From: Anaerobiospirillum sp. NML120448
GTDB taxonomy: Bacteria > Pseudomonadota > Gammaproteobacteria > Enterobacterales > Succinivibrionaceae
DNA: 38,380 bases
Direction of reading: 5' to 3'
Assembly: GCF_023050945.1 (NCBI RefSeq)
Contig: NZ_JALKIM010000032.1
Coordinates: 1 to 38,380 of the forward strand
Part shown: piece by piece, positions 1 through 9,008 of the stretch
Layout of the letters: each line of letters begins with the position of its first letter
Numbering within the stretch: the stretch's first letter is position 1
The notes under the pieces: model-generated
What the model was told of the DNA's origin: nothing
Seen by the model: the letters and a program-made list of their open reading frames with translations, nothing else
The model's database searches: none
Program-made: the position numbers and the translations under genes

Positions 1-2
1 GA

Positions 3-1199
3 AGATGGAGACATATTCGACCTTTAACTAAAACTTTAGACAGAATTAATATTAAAATACAGCATAGCTCATATATTACAAAATTAATGTTACCGTGTAA
101 CATAAAAAATGTGACTCAAATCAATAGCGATAAAAATCTCGTAGACAATTGTTTTGCCTGTTTAGGTTTTAAGGTTGATTATCGTCTTTCTGTAGACACT
201 GATACAGATGAGTTTGGCATTCATATGTCCTTAGCAGTAGGAGAGTCTTGTCGTCGTTTTGAGCTTGATTATCTTGCTAAGTCTTTACCTAAAATTTATT
301 TGCCTCGTTGGAACATTATTGCAGGTATAAAGCCAACATATGATGGCATCGGTAGGATAAAGGGTTGTACCTTTGGCGCTGAGGACATTATGGTATGGCT
401 CATTAAGCGGTCTAATACCAGAAAATGCTTATTAAGTTTGAATGTTTTTTGTCCTAAGCTTAGTAAGTTTTATGAACAAGGTAGCGAAGAGTTATCCAAT
501 TATTTGGAGGCTTTTTGTTGTGGAGTAATTGGCGAGTACAACTATTTAGGCTATATCGTTGATTTTAACTTATTAAAATCACCAGAGGACATGGATAATT
601 TGGATGAAAGGGCCTTAGATGGTGAGCTAATATTTAAAGGCACGGCTTTAAGTGAAATTGCTGATTTTAAGTTTTTAGAGGCCTATGGTGCTGCTTCACT
701 CAATAGTGTCGATGAGGTTAACGATCAACAAACCATTTACTACGGTAGCACTAATATTGATAAGGAAATGAAAGAACCCTTGCGACAGGACATTGAGGAG
801 GGCTATTGTATTTTCCCTTACTGGTTATTCGATTTTGATCGACAGCTACCAAAGCTTGAGGATGTTTGGGAAAGTGATGGCTCAGTAGCATTCCAGCTTA
901 TTTTATTAAGAGAGCTAATTAATGAAAATCCAAGTTTAGATGAGGCCATTAATAAAATCGTTGGCTCTATTTTTGGTTTTTTAAACTCCAGGTTTCCCAA
1001 TCAGAATGTCTTTTTAGGTCTCGCAATTGGCTATAACTACATATATATCGATATCTTATCTTTCAATTTTGAACAGACGATACGCTGCCTTGACGAGTTG
1101 ATGAAGGATATTGATTTTGTTGGCTCGGTAGTTAGGGTATCTCGACCTGGAGCAAATATGATTGCTATTGGTAAGCCCATAAGAGATTTAGAGTCCTAA
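3..1199 (+). CDS. Uncharacterised protein, 5' end outside the window
   Basis: I do not recognise this protein. The first ATG is at 87 (370 residues from there), but the frame has no stop between base 3 and that ATG. The 28 codons before it read like protein and there is no Shine-Dalgarno before 87, so the true start probably lies beyond the left edge. The product looks soluble: no signal peptide or membrane segment, an acidic charge, and many aromatic and cysteine residues without a clear metal-binding spacing. A motif LPRWNIIAG near residue 75 (from 87) is followed by alternating hydrophobic stretches that suggest a mixed alpha/beta fold. The gene ends at a strong hairpin shared with the convergent folK. 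No function is proposed; confidence is for a real coding gene. Confidence 0.7.
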   Translation, partial: RWRHIRPLTKTLDRINIKIQHSSYITKLMLPCNIKNVTQINSDKNLVDNCFACLGFKVDYRLSVDTDTDEFGIHMSLAVGESCRRFELDYLAKSLPKIYLPRWNIIAGIKPTYDGIGRIKGCTFGAEDIMVWLIKRSNTRKCLLSLNVFCPKLSKFYEQGSEELSNYLEAFCCGVIGEYNYLGYIVDFNLLKSPEDMDNLDERALDGELIFKGTALSEIADFKFLEAYGAASLNSVDEVNDQQTIYYGSTNIDKEMKEPLRQDIEEGYCIFPYWLFDFDRQLPKLEDVWESDGSVAFQLILLRELINENPSLDEAINKIVGSIFGFLNSRFPNQNVFLGLAIGYNYIYIDILSFNFEQTIRCLDELMKDIDFVGSVVRVSRPGANMIAIGKPIRDLES

Positions 1200-1267
1200 A
1201 AACGACTTACTTAAAATCTTGAGCTTATGGAATAAGCTGTTCATTGGGTAGCTAGAAAATAAGCAAA

Positions 1268-1303
1268 GCCCAACTTAATATCATTAAGTTGGGCTTCTAT
1301 TTT
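1268..1303. terminator. Hairpin terminator between convergent genes
   Basis: Perfect 12-bp stem (GCCCAACTTAAT, 1268-1279, against 1283-1294) with a 3-nt loop, followed by TTCTATTTT on the plus strand and preceded by an A-rich stretch. It can serve the gene ending at 1199 and probably folK on the other strand. Confidence 0.85.
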
Positions 1304-1377
1304 GCCTATTAAGCTATTTCAATCTTAACTAATATGTAGGCGCATAGGTACGCACAAACGTAGGCTAGGGCTTTAGA

Positions 1378-1929
1378 TTAGTTTTGTGCGTCTTGATTGT
1401 TCCACTGTGGAGCAGGACGGTTAAAGTCAAAGTCAACCTTCTTAACCTGACGATCCTCAGGAATGTGAGGTACCATTTGCTCACAAATCTCGCTTACTGG
1501 CAGGCCTAAAATTGGGTGCACTAACTCAGGAGCAATATCATTTAAAGGAATGGTAACAAATGGGTAGTCCTGAATGTCGTGGCGTGGAACTTTGCAAGGC
1601 TCGCTTTCAACTTCGTTGCCAAACACTAAAATATCAATATCTAAGCGGTGCTTGAGACCGAAATTGGTAGAGTTATGCATCATAAGCTCACTACCAGCTT
1701 GGGCCTCAATATCTTGTAGGGCTTGGTAAAGCTCAACAAAAGAAAGCTCAGTGTTGCCACCTACTACTAAGTTTAAAAAGTCTGGCTCAGCAGCACGCAC
1801 AGCCTTAGACTCATAAACAGGAGAGATCTTAAAATCCTTGAATAAAGGTTTTAATTTTTCAATAGCAAACAAAATTGCATTATCACGGTTAAGGTTAGAG
1901 CCAATACCTAAATAAACCTCAGTACCCAT
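1378..1929 (-). CDS. folK: 2-amino-4-hydroxy-6-hydroxymethyldihydropteridine pyrophosphokinase (HPPK)
   Basis: Transfers pyrophosphate from ATP to 6-hydroxymethyl-7,8-dihydropterin, the folate step before dihydropteroate synthase; cytosolic. The 183 residues match the family: N-terminal YLGIGSNL, the metal-binding motif RLDIDIL near residues 95-101 (family form LDLDIL, two Asp binding Mg2+), and a C-terminal block ending IAPELVHP. In the block before it, PRHDIQDYPF has Asp where many homologues have Arg (NRGF in E. coli), so nucleotide contacts may differ slightly. The ATG follows the folB stop by 3 nt, and its Shine-Dalgarno (GAGGA) lies in the end of folB. The gene is last in the tsaD-folB-folK unit, so folK and folB catalyse adjacent pathway steps from coupled genes. 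Confidence 0.95.
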   Translation of the reverse strand: MGTEVYLGIGSNLNRDNAILFAIEKLKPLFKDFKISPVYESKAVRAAEPDFLNLVVGGNTELSFVELYQALQDIEAQAGSELMMHNSTNFGLKHRLDIDILVFGNEVESEPCKVPRHDIQDYPFVTIPLNDIAPELVHPILGLPVSEICEQMVPHIPEDRQVKKVDFDFNRPAPQWNNQDAQN

Positions 1930-1932
1930 GTC

Positions 1933-2289
1933 CTAGTCCTCATTAGTTCTAGTTATTTCTACGCCGACTCCTTGAGTGTTTAACACTGCATGAGTCTTTA
2001 GAATTTTGAGCGTTACCGCTGTAGGATGGAAAGTATCCAAGATAAAACGACAAATATCCTCAGCAAGAGTTTCAATTAGTTGTGCCTTACGCTCTTTAAC
2101 AAAGGCTGTTACTTGAGCACAAACTTGAGCATAGTTAATTGAAAGATTTAAATCGCCAGTGGTGGCGCACTCTTGCAGCGGATGTTGTAAAGTAATATCC
2201 AAAATTAATGGTTGTTCAAATTCTCTTTCGTGAGGCAAGATACCAATAATGGCATCGATTTTAAGGCCTTGAATTAAGATTTTGTCCAT
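1933..2289 (-). CDS. folB: Dihydroneopterin aldolase
   Basis: Cleaves 7,8-dihydroneopterin to 6-hydroxymethyl-7,8-dihydropterin and glycolaldehyde, the step that supplies FolK; the family forms a cytosolic octamer. The 118 residues align with E. coli FolB without gaps in the active-site regions: Glu21 (in PHEREFEQ), Tyr53 (SINYAQ), Glu73 (LIETLAE) and the catalytic Lys98 (KILKTHAV) all fall at the expected positions. The ATG at 2289 has AGG seven bases upstream. It starts 31 bases after the tsaD stop and ends 3 bases before folK, so the three are probably co-transcribed. Confidence 0.95.
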   Translation of the reverse strand: MDKILIQGLKIDAIIGILPHEREFEQPLILDITLQHPLQECATTGDLNLSINYAQVCAQVTAFVKERKAQLIETLAEDICRFILDTFHPTAVTLKILKTHAVLNTQGVGVEITRTNED

Positions 2290-2320
2290 ATTTAACCTGC
2301 TAAGCTTTGCTTTTGAAATC

Positions 2321-3340
2321 TTATGAATTTAAAGGGCTTAAAGAGCTAATATGCCAGCGTGGGAAAACATTAACCCCTAAATCAGCTTTAACTCCAGCTT
2401 TGAAACGTAACATGCCAGCTAAGGCAATCATGGCTCCGTTATCAGTACAAAACTCACGACGAGCAAAGAAAATCTTGCCCTTACGCTTTTGCATTAAGGC
2501 ACTTAAAGAATCTCTAATAGCACTATTAGCGCTCACGCCGCCTGCTACTACTAAAGTGTTCATGTGAGCTTGTTCTAAAGCTCTTTGGCATTTGGCCACT
2601 AAAGTGTCTGCTACAGCATCTTCAAAGCAACGAGCAATATTGGCCTTATCATTTTCTAAATCAGTGCTCTTATGCACAGCATTTAGAACAGAAGTCTTTA
2701 AACCTGCAAATGAAAAGTCGCAATTAGGGCGATCAATCATTGGGCGAGGGAATTTATAAGCTTTGCTATCACCACCATTGGCTAAGGCTTCTAATTTAGG
2801 GCCACCAGGGTATGGTAGGCCTAAGAGCTTAGCGGTCTTATCAAAAGCTTCTCCAGCAGCATCATCTACAGACTCACCTAAGATTTCGTAGGAGCCTGGG
2901 CTAGCAACTTTAATTAGCATGGTGTGACCACCTGATACTAATAAGGCTACAAAAGGAAATGATGGTGGCTCATCCTCAAGCATTGGGGCTAAAAGGTGAC
3001 CTTCCATATGATGAACTGGAATAGCTGGAATATTGAGCGCAAAAGCTAATGAGCGAGCCTCCATAGCACCAACTAATAGAGCACCAATTAAGCCAGGGCC
3101 AGCAGTATAAGCAACGGCATCTAAATCTTTAAGGCTAATCTTAGCATCGCTGATAACTTTACGGATTAAAGGAACCACTCTTTTAATGTGGTCACGACCA
3201 GCAAGCTCAGGTACCACGCCGCCATATTGAGCATGAATTGGGATTTGCGTATGTAGAGCATGAGCTAATAAACCTCTTTGGTCATCATAAACTGCAACTC
3301 CAGTTTCATCACAAGAGCTCTCAACACCCAATACCAGCAT
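2321..3340 (-). CDS. tsaD: tRNA N6-threonylcarbamoyladenosine transferase TsaD (Kae1/Gcp family)
   Basis: Transfers the threonylcarbamoyl group from TC-AMP to A37 of ANN-decoding tRNAs, working with TsaB and TsaE (not in this window); an essential universal family. The 339 residues match the usual length. Visible are the N-terminal [10 protein letters not shown], the metal-binding HHMEGH with His111 and His115, the SGGHT phosphate loop near 136-140, and the C-terminal CTDNGAMIA with the conserved Asp and Asn. The start is supported by GAGG seven bases upstream of the ATG. The gene is divergent from rpsU, the same neighbourhood as in E. coli, and is the first gene of the unit that continues into folB and folK. 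Confidence 0.97.
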   Translation of the reverse strand: MLVLGVESSCDETGVAVYDDQRGLLAHALHTQIPIHAQYGGVVPELAGRDHIKRVVPLIRKVISDAKISLKDLDAVAYTAGPGLIGALLVGAMEARSLAFALNIPAIPVHHMEGHLLAPMLEDEPPSFPFVALLVSGGHTMLIKVASPGSYEILGESVDDAAGEAFDKTAKLLGLPYPGGPKLEALANGGDSKAYKFPRPMIDRPNCDFSFAGLKTSVLNAVHKSTDLENDKANIARCFEDAVADTLVAKCQRALEQAHMNTLVVAGGVSANSAIRDSLSALMQKRKGKIFFARREFCTDNGAMIALAGMLRFKAGVKADLGVNVFPRWHISSLSPLNS

Positions 3341-3673
3341 GGCTAAACCTCAATGTAACAATCAAATATGTCTGATAAACCATGACACCAAAGAGCATAT
3401 TATTTAATAGTCAATTTGGTGCTAATTTGGATGTGCAATAAGCCATAGAAGTGTTAACAAACATCCCTTGTTAAGGCAAATGCACAAAACATTAATATTA
3501 TCATTTTGCAACTGTAAAATCACCGCCTTACAAAGCGGTGCTAGCTAGTAGGGTGGCTAAAAATAGCCAAGAAAAGCCTATTAGCGCCATATTTAATTTT
3601 TATATCAGGTGGTCAGTTTGGGAGATTTTGGGGCAATGAGTAAAGAAAAGATCGATTTAAAGCTATTTGGCTA

Positions 3674-3702
3674 TTTACATTGCTCTTTTGAATAAGTAAA
3701 AT
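3674..3702 (+). promoter_or_regulatory. Sigma-70-type promoter of rpsU
   Basis: TTTACA (3674-3679), a 17-nt spacer, then TAAAAT (3697-3702). Each hexamer is one base off consensus and the spacing is ideal. Transcription would start near 3709, giving a leader of about 104 nt before the rpsU start at 3813. Confidence 0.65.
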
Positions 3703-3759
3703 AAGCCGAATTTTTCGATCTCCAGTTTCTCATTGGGTGATTCTGGTAATCTTTTTTTA

Positions 3760-3781
3760 GATCCATGGTGGATCAATTTTT
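3760..3781 (+). promoter_or_regulatory. Terminator-like hairpin in the rpsU leader
   Basis: GATCCA (3760-3765) pairs with TGGATC (3769-3774) across a 3-nt loop, and AATTTTT follows directly. The hairpin lies between the inferred transcript start and the rpsU ribosome binding site, so it could act as an attenuator or as a fold that a ribosomal component recognises. It has only six base pairs, so its effect is uncertain. Confidence 0.4.
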
Positions 3782-3788
3782 AACTTAA

Positions 3789-4028
<240 letters not shown>

Positions 4029-4108
4029 TCGCGCTGTCATTTAGACTGAGCTGTGTTAGACGAGTTTGTAAACTTTTAAAGTTTATAAACTAGCCTAAAA
4101 GCTACAAG

Positions 4109-4146
4109 AGGCAGGTTTCCTTTAGGATTCCTGCCTTTTGCCTTTT
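4109..4146 (+). terminator. Terminator after rpsU
   Basis: AGGCAGG (4109-4115) pairs with CCTGCCT (4130-4136). An inner TCC/GGA stem lies in the loop, and TTTT then TTTTT follow. A second AT-rich near-palindrome built on GTTTGTAAAC lies just upstream, near 4065-4090. Confidence 0.8.
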
Positions 4147-5557
4147 TAGGGCCTCAATTTTTACCCTCCTTACTCCTAAAGCATGCCCTACCTCGACCAG
4201 CCCAGCTCTGCCCGCCTCGCCTCGCCTCGCTGCCGCATTTTTCCCAGCACTTACACTAATCCTAACTTCACCATCTTGCATACTGAACTCATGAGCGCTC
4301 GCTAAGTCCTAAAAAGTTGTGCTAAGTACACTGCAATCACTCATTTATAGCCAAGCTAAGCCAAGCCCCAAAACCATAGTCTGTCCTGTCGTGCTGCGCT
4401 GATCTAAGTTGAGTTGTGCTACGTTGATTTGCATTGCGCTGCATTGAGCTGTGCCATTCTTTGCCTAGATTAATGAAGCTAAAGATAGTCCAAAGCTGGC
4501 TTAACCCTGTCATCTCCCATCTTGGATGGAGGCTAAATGGTAGGATTAAGGGTAGGGGTAGCGGTAAGGAGTTGCATCGCCTTCTATACTGGCATCTTTA
4601 GTCGCTAATAGTGTTGTGCTAATACAGAAACGTTAGTTTGTTTAGCGCTAGTGCAGGCGCAGTCTTCTTAGCAGCAGTATGGCTTATGGTTTATTGCGAC
4701 ACTTTTGAGGGAGCTACTGTAGAAAGTAGTGATGCAACTTGCTGTTGCTGCGGTTGCGCCAGTAGCTGCAACGGCAGCTGGAACTGCATCTGTAGCTGCG
4801 ATTGCTATGGTGAGTGGAGGTGATATTGGGGAGGTTATTTTTTTATTGGGGGTGGTTGGTGAGGGAAAAAGTGATCTACGTTTGGAAATAGACATTTTTT
4901 GGTACTTGGTTTTTAAGCTATAGACCCCTACATAAATTGGCTGTTTATATGGTTTATTAGCACTTACATAGATGCATAAATTATTTATGAAAATTAAAAA
5001 TTTTGTGAGGTGGTTCACTAAAATAAACAATAAGTTCTTACTATCTGAATTTGCTCTCACATCTTTATGAAACAAAGTAGTAAGCTTGTATTGATACAAT
5101 TTGTTGTCAGTTAATGTTTTTGAAGATTTAAAATTTTTTAGTTCATTGCCGATATTAGAATTAAGCCATGATAATTTGCCTTAATGGTGCTGTTTTAGGC
5201 TGTAAGTCCATGTACAAATTATGCTTCTCACATAATCATTTGCTTATTGCTGGTATTTTTCAGCGCTTAATCACTGGTATTTTTGGTTTAAAACAAAGCA
5301 ATCATTATTAGACATTAGTTTACTGTTTTGTCTTTAGGTTGGTGATTGTCTTTATATTAAGAATTTTGTTTCCTATAGCAATAATCAATTACAACATATA
5401 AGGCCAAGCTAAGTTAGGTTATTTTTAACTGGGGTTGGTTTTTTTTTTTTTTTTTTTTATTAATCACTTAAATGTTAGGTGAAAGAATTTTATTAAAGTT
5501 GGTGAGACGGCCTTAAATAGTTGAGCTGCTTACTTATTTAGATAAGGCGGATACGAC
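4147..5557. other. Long non-coding spacer with GC-rich, repetitive DNA
   Basis: Some 1.4 kb with no gene I can support. From 4150 to 4460 it is GC-rich and locally repetitive: three GCCTC pentamers in tandem at about 4214-4228, then degenerate GCTGCG/GAGCTGTG words. A GCT/GTT/GCA-rich patch at 4725-4815 leaves several frames open in both directions (Ala-rich in two, Cys-rich in a third), which is expected of low-complexity DNA and not evidence of a gene. From 4880 to 5440 it is AT-rich. It ends with a 20-T run at 5439-5458. Confidence 0.6.
5439..5458 (+). repeat. Homopolymer run of 20 T
   Basis: Uninterrupted T20, 99 bases before the start codon at 5558. Runs of this length are prone to slipped-strand change. 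It could act as an A/T-tract promoter element or a variable spacer, or be a downstream T-run without a convincing hairpin before it. Confidence 0.95.
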
Positions 5558-6757
5558 ATGCAAATTTCAGACATGATCAATAAGGTTAGTAATGTAGTTG
5601 CCTCAGGATTTACCTCTACCGAAGAAGAACGCAAACGCTATTTTGGTAATGGTCGCCGTGCTCTAACTTTTGACCTTTTTGGATGCTTAATCAACCATAG
5701 AATGATCACTCACTTTGTGGGTCAAATTGGTCGTGAAAATAATATCAACCCTGAGCTAACCGAGCGTTATTTCCAGCTTTATTTAGATCGCGTCAAGTAT
5801 GCAATGGACTTCATGACCTATACTGATGTGCTCAATCAAACCATGGCTTTGTTGGATATGACCTTTAATACCAAAGTCTTCTCTCAGGCTTCTGGTGAGT
5901 TGTTATTAGTATATGGTGATATGCGCCCTCACCCTGATGTGGTGCCTTCATTACAAAAATTAAAGAACTCTGGTTATGAGCTTTATTTAATTGCTAATGC
6001 CAATATTCAAATGGTGCAAAAGCAATTTGATAACTTAGGTGGTTTCTTTAGCGAAAAGAATATTATTTTGGCAGATGAAGTTCGTTGCTATAAGCCAAAC
6101 CCTAATTTCTTTAAGGCCGCAGCAGAGAAGTTTAAGCTACGTACAGCCGATCACTTCCACGTATCATCTTCTTACTTCCAAGATATTTTACCAGCCACTC
6201 GTATGCGTTGGTTAACTGCTTATATCAATCGTTCTCAGACAGGCGTATTAGCAGGTTATGAGCCATCAGTAGTATTAAGTACTTTAAATGATCTTGAGGA
6301 AGGCTTAATTTACGCTCGTCGTCGTATCGAGGAGGAGGAGAAGGCTGCTCGTGAGCGTGAGGCTCAGGCTAAGGCTCAAGCTGCACAAGCTCAGGCCAAC
6401 GAGGCAGCAGCTGCTAAAGCTAAGGCCGAACAAGAGGCCCGTGCTCGTCAGCAAAAAGCTATGCAGCAACAACAAGCACAACAGCAGCAAATGCAACAGC
6501 AAATGGCTGCTCGCCAGGGTCAAATGTCCCCAGCTCAAATGCAGCAGGCCCGCGCTATGGGCTCCTTTATGGATATTAATGACGATATGGTGGAATTTGG
6601 TGGCGTAGCTAATGATACTAACCAGTACTTTGTACCTCAAAACGAAAAGGATTTTGAGCTAGCAGAAAAGATGAAGCATATGCCACCTGCTAAAGCTCGT
6701 GCCTTAGCCAAAGCTCGTGAAAGAGCTATGCAGGCTGCTCGTGCCCGAGGTAATTAA
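5558..6757 (+). CDS. HAD-superfamily hydrolase-like protein with Gln-rich coiled-coil tail
   Basis: Residues about 34-225 have a haloacid-dehalogenase (HAD type II) fold: motif I FDLFGCL with the presumed nucleophile Asp39, motif II region LIANAN (144-149), motif III Lys179 in CYKPNPNFF, and motif IV region HVSSSYFQD followed by TAYINR. Two points are off: Asn-Ala-Asn replaces the usual Ser/Thr loop, and the acidic motif IV is reduced to a single Asp209, so catalysis is uncertain. Residues 250-335 form an extended helical segment, first Glu/Arg- and Ala-rich, then almost pure Gln/Met/Ala. The C-terminal 65 residues include an acidic stretch (DINDDMVEF) and a basic Ala-rich end. There is no signal peptide. 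AAGGCGG about 10 bases upstream supports the ATG. It is monocistronic, with a terminator after it. Substrate unknown; the tail suggests assembly or partner binding. Confidence 0.85.
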   Translation: MQISDMINKVSNVVASGFTSTEEERKRYFGNGRRALTFDLFGCLINHRMITHFVGQIGRENNINPELTERYFQLYLDRVKYAMDFMTYTDVLNQTMALLDMTFNTKVFSQASGELLLVYGDMRPHPDVVPSLQKLKNSGYELYLIANANIQMVQKQFDNLGGFFSEKNIILADEVRCYKPNPNFFKAAAEKFKLRTADHFHVSSSYFQDILPATRMRWLTAYINRSQTGVLAGYEPSVVLSTLNDLEEGLIYARRRIEEEEKAAREREAQAKAQAAQAQANEAAAAKAKAEQEARARQQKAMQQQQAQQQQMQQQMAARQGQMSPAQMQQARAMGSFMDINDDMVEFGGVANDTNQYFVPQNEKDFELAEKMKHMPPAKARALAKARERAMQAARARGN

Positions 6758-6790
6758 GATTAAATGCCATAGCATAAGCATTTAAATTAG

Positions 6791-6833
6791 CGCCTAGATT
6801 ATCAAGAGATGATCTAGGCGTTATGCTTTTTAG
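6791..6833 (+). terminator. Terminator after the HAD-like gene
   Basis: 13-bp stem (6791-6803 with 6808-6820, one G-T pair) built on CGCCTAGAT/ATCTAGGCG, AAGA loop, followed by TTATGCTTTTT. Confidence 0.85.
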
Positions 6834-6867
6834 GTGGCAAAAATTAGCTTATGTGCGATCTAGATAT

Positions 6868-6896
6868 TTTTTACTTTTTGGCTATGGCGCTATAAT
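6868..6896 (+). promoter_or_regulatory. Possible promoter of the GspA-like gene
   Basis: A perfect TATAAT at 6891-6896, preceded at the right distance by a T-rich TTTTTA-like hexamer (about 6868-6873). A small hairpin TCAGCT/AGCTGA (7008-7023) lies in the leader, 20 bases before the start codon at 7044. Confidence 0.4.
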
Positions 6897-7043
6897 AAGG
6901 CTTTTGATATTTAGTTGTTTTGTTTTTGCTTGTGGTTGCTTTGGTTAGAGCCTAGATCTAGGTAAGGTTTTGTTAAGTGCCAGACTTTTTTGCTGGGGCT
7001 TAAATGCTCAGCTAAGCAGCTGATAGAGATTAAGGATTAGCTC

Positions 7044-8990
7044 ATGTACTTGGAGCATTTTGGCTTAGATGACTACCCTTTTGATGGCTTGCCAGATCGC
7101 CGCTTTTATTATGTTGGTAGCTCTCAACACCAATCTCTAGGACTTTTAACCACTGCCTTATCACGCTCAGGAAGTATTTGCGTACTTACTGGCTCATCAG
7201 GAGCTGGTAAAACGACCTTAGTGCGTATGTTAATGCGCTCTTTGCCTCGTCGTATGCGCATTATTACCATTGACGATCCTAGAACCGATCCCCAAATGCT
7301 GATCGCAACTATTTTGCGAGCCTCTGGTATTGTTGCTACTTCCTTTGAGTCTATTGCTGAGCTGACCTTAAAGCTACGTCAAATGCTAGAAAAGTCCATT
7401 GCTTTAGGCATTATTACTACAGTAATTTGCGATGAAGCTCAGGGCTTATCTGATGATGTGCTAGAACAAATTCGCCTAATTTCCAATATTGAAGGTGAAG
7501 CTGGCAAGATGATTAACTTCTTGCTTGTAGGCCGTGAGGACTTGTTAGAGCACTTAAATAAAAGCGAACATGAGATGCTCAAAAATCGTATTAAGATTTT
7601 TGCTAATCTGCCATGTTTTAAGGAAGATGAGGTAGCTGCATATTTAACCTATCGCCTACAACAAGTTTCTTGCGTTAAGCCTGTCTTTACTAACAAAGCT
7701 ATTGCCATTATCACTAAAAAAAGTGGCGGCATGCCAAGACTTATCAATGCTATCGCTGATATGTGCCTTACCTTGGCAGCTCAAAAGAAAAAAGAGCAAG
7801 TAAATTCCTTAATCGCTAAAAAGGCAGCTCATTTAGTTTTACATAATCAACAAGCTGGCTTTGGCTCATTAATTAAGCAATTAGCCCGTGAGGTATTGTC
7901 AGGATCTTTATATGCTCGTATAGCTATTATCGCTACTGCTGCATGTGCTGCGGCCTTAGCTTTTAGCGGTGCTTTATGGATAATGAAAGAATATTACCCT
8001 GTACGATCTCTAGAGGGAGCTTTGCTCTCTGATGAGGTGGTACAAGAGCGCTATGAGCGTGTTTCTGATTACCTTCTTAAAGGCCGTAATGCCTCATCAC
8101 GTCAGCTCTTTTTCTTTAATCAAGCTATTAGTGAGTCTTATTTTAAATCTGAGGCTTTTGCTACTTTATTTAAAGTTCATGGTTATGAGGTGGCAGATTC
8201 TGAGCAGGGCCTTACTAATGAAGTATTACGCTCGGTTAATTTACAAAGTTTCCATCAAACAGGCACTTTTGCAGAGGCTATTTCCTACAATACTCCTGTA
8301 TTAATTGGCTTAATGGATGATAACCTCACTCCATTTTATGGCGTGCTTTATCAGTTAAATGAGGATGTTGGCCAAATTATCATCGGTAGCTATTTGTTTG
8401 ATGTAAAACTCTCTTATTTAAAAGAGCGCTTTTTAGGTCAATATACTATTTTGCATCCTTATGTAGGTGATTTAACTGAGCTTAAATCACGTATGACTGA
8501 TACCAGAAAGGCGGCAGAAAATCGCTTGCGTCCTTATTTGAGCAATTATCGTAATCGCGCTTTAGAAGCTGCTAATAGAGAGGCTAATACCGCTCTTATC
8601 AATTACGAGCGCCAAAAAGATGAGTTGGCTAAATTACGACAAGCCATTAGACAGCAAGTGTTAAGTACCATTGATTCGTCCAATAAGACTGACGCTCAAT
8701 TAGAAAAAGAGCTTGATCGCTCTTTAGCTAAGGCGTTAGAGGATAATCAAGAGTATCAAGATGCTTTAGGAGTGTTATTGCGCTTAGAACAATTAAGCTC
8801 ACAAAAAGAGGTGCGAGCTGATGAAATTCGTACTATCTCACTAAAGCTTGATGATGGCTATTCCCGTGCTATGAGTTTATTCTTACAAGAGCAACGTCTT
8901 AATGATGTTTCACCTAGAGCAGCAGCTTTGTTAACCTTATCGGCCTATGATGGCCCACGCTTAATTAATGTTGTTCCTACAGCTAACTAA
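7044..8990 (+). CDS. GspA/ExeA-like AAA+ ATPase, inner-membrane anchored
   Basis: In order: the N-terminal FGLDDYPF typical of ExeA/GspA; an AAA+ ATPase with Walker A GSSGAGKTT (50-58), Walker B VICDEAQ (Asp130, Glu131) and sensor-2-like GGMPRLIN (228-235); one membrane segment (about 291-314); and a C-terminal part of about 330 residues. Of this, about 390-470 resembles the cysteine-less C39-peptidase-like domain of ExeA, and about 490-600 is a Lys/Glu/Gln-rich coiled coil. In Aeromonas, ExeA with ExeB binds peptidoglycan and helps the type II secretin assemble. I see no C-terminal peptidoglycan-binding repeat and no other secretion gene here, so the client is unknown. AAGGA eight bases upstream supports the ATG. 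The next gene starts 18 bases downstream and is probably its partner. ATPase family: sure. Role in secretin assembly: inference. Confidence 0.85.
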   Translation: MYLEHFGLDDYPFDGLPDRRFYYVGSSQHQSLGLLTTALSRSGSICVLTGSSGAGKTTLVRMLMRSLPRRMRIITIDDPRTDPQMLIATILRASGIVATSFESIAELTLKLRQMLEKSIALGIITTVICDEAQGLSDDVLEQIRLISNIEGEAGKMINFLLVGREDLLEHLNKSEHEMLKNRIKIFANLPCFKEDEVAAYLTYRLQQVSCVKPVFTNKAIAIITKKSGGMPRLINAIADMCLTLAAQKKKEQVNSLIAKKAAHLVLHNQQAGFGSLIKQLAREVLSGSLYARIAIIATAACAAALAFSGALWIMKEYYPVRSLEGALLSDEVVQERYERVSDYLLKGRNASSRQLFFFNQAISESYFKSEAFATLFKVHGYEVADSEQGLTNEVLRSVNLQSFHQTGTFAEAISYNTPVLIGLMDDNLTPFYGVLYQLNEDVGQIIIGSYLFDVKLSYLKERFLGQYTILHPYVGDLTELKSRMTDTRKAAENRLRPYLSNYRNRALEAANREANTALINYERQKDELAKLRQAIRQQVLSTIDSSNKTDAQLEKELDRSLAKALEDNQEYQDALGVLLRLEQLSSQKEVRADEIRTISLKLDDGYSRAMSLFLQEQRLNDVSPRAAALLTLSAYDGPRLINVVPTAN

Positions 8991-9008
8991 TGAGGATAAG
9001 GGGGCATT

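Noticed and set aside
4638-5099. Cys-rich and Ala-rich open frames on both strands (plus at 4638-4823 and 4729-4923, minus at 4668-5099)
   Set aside because: All arise from the same GCT/GTT/GCA low-complexity patch read in different frames. None has a Shine-Dalgarno at a sensible distance, and the flanking residues do not look like protein.
6305-6640. Minus-strand Leu/Ser-rich frame and a plus-strand basic frame inside the HAD-like gene
   Set aside because: Shadows of the Gln/Ala/Glu-rich tail (CAG/GCT repeats read out of frame); the real gene has the family motifs and ribosome binding site.
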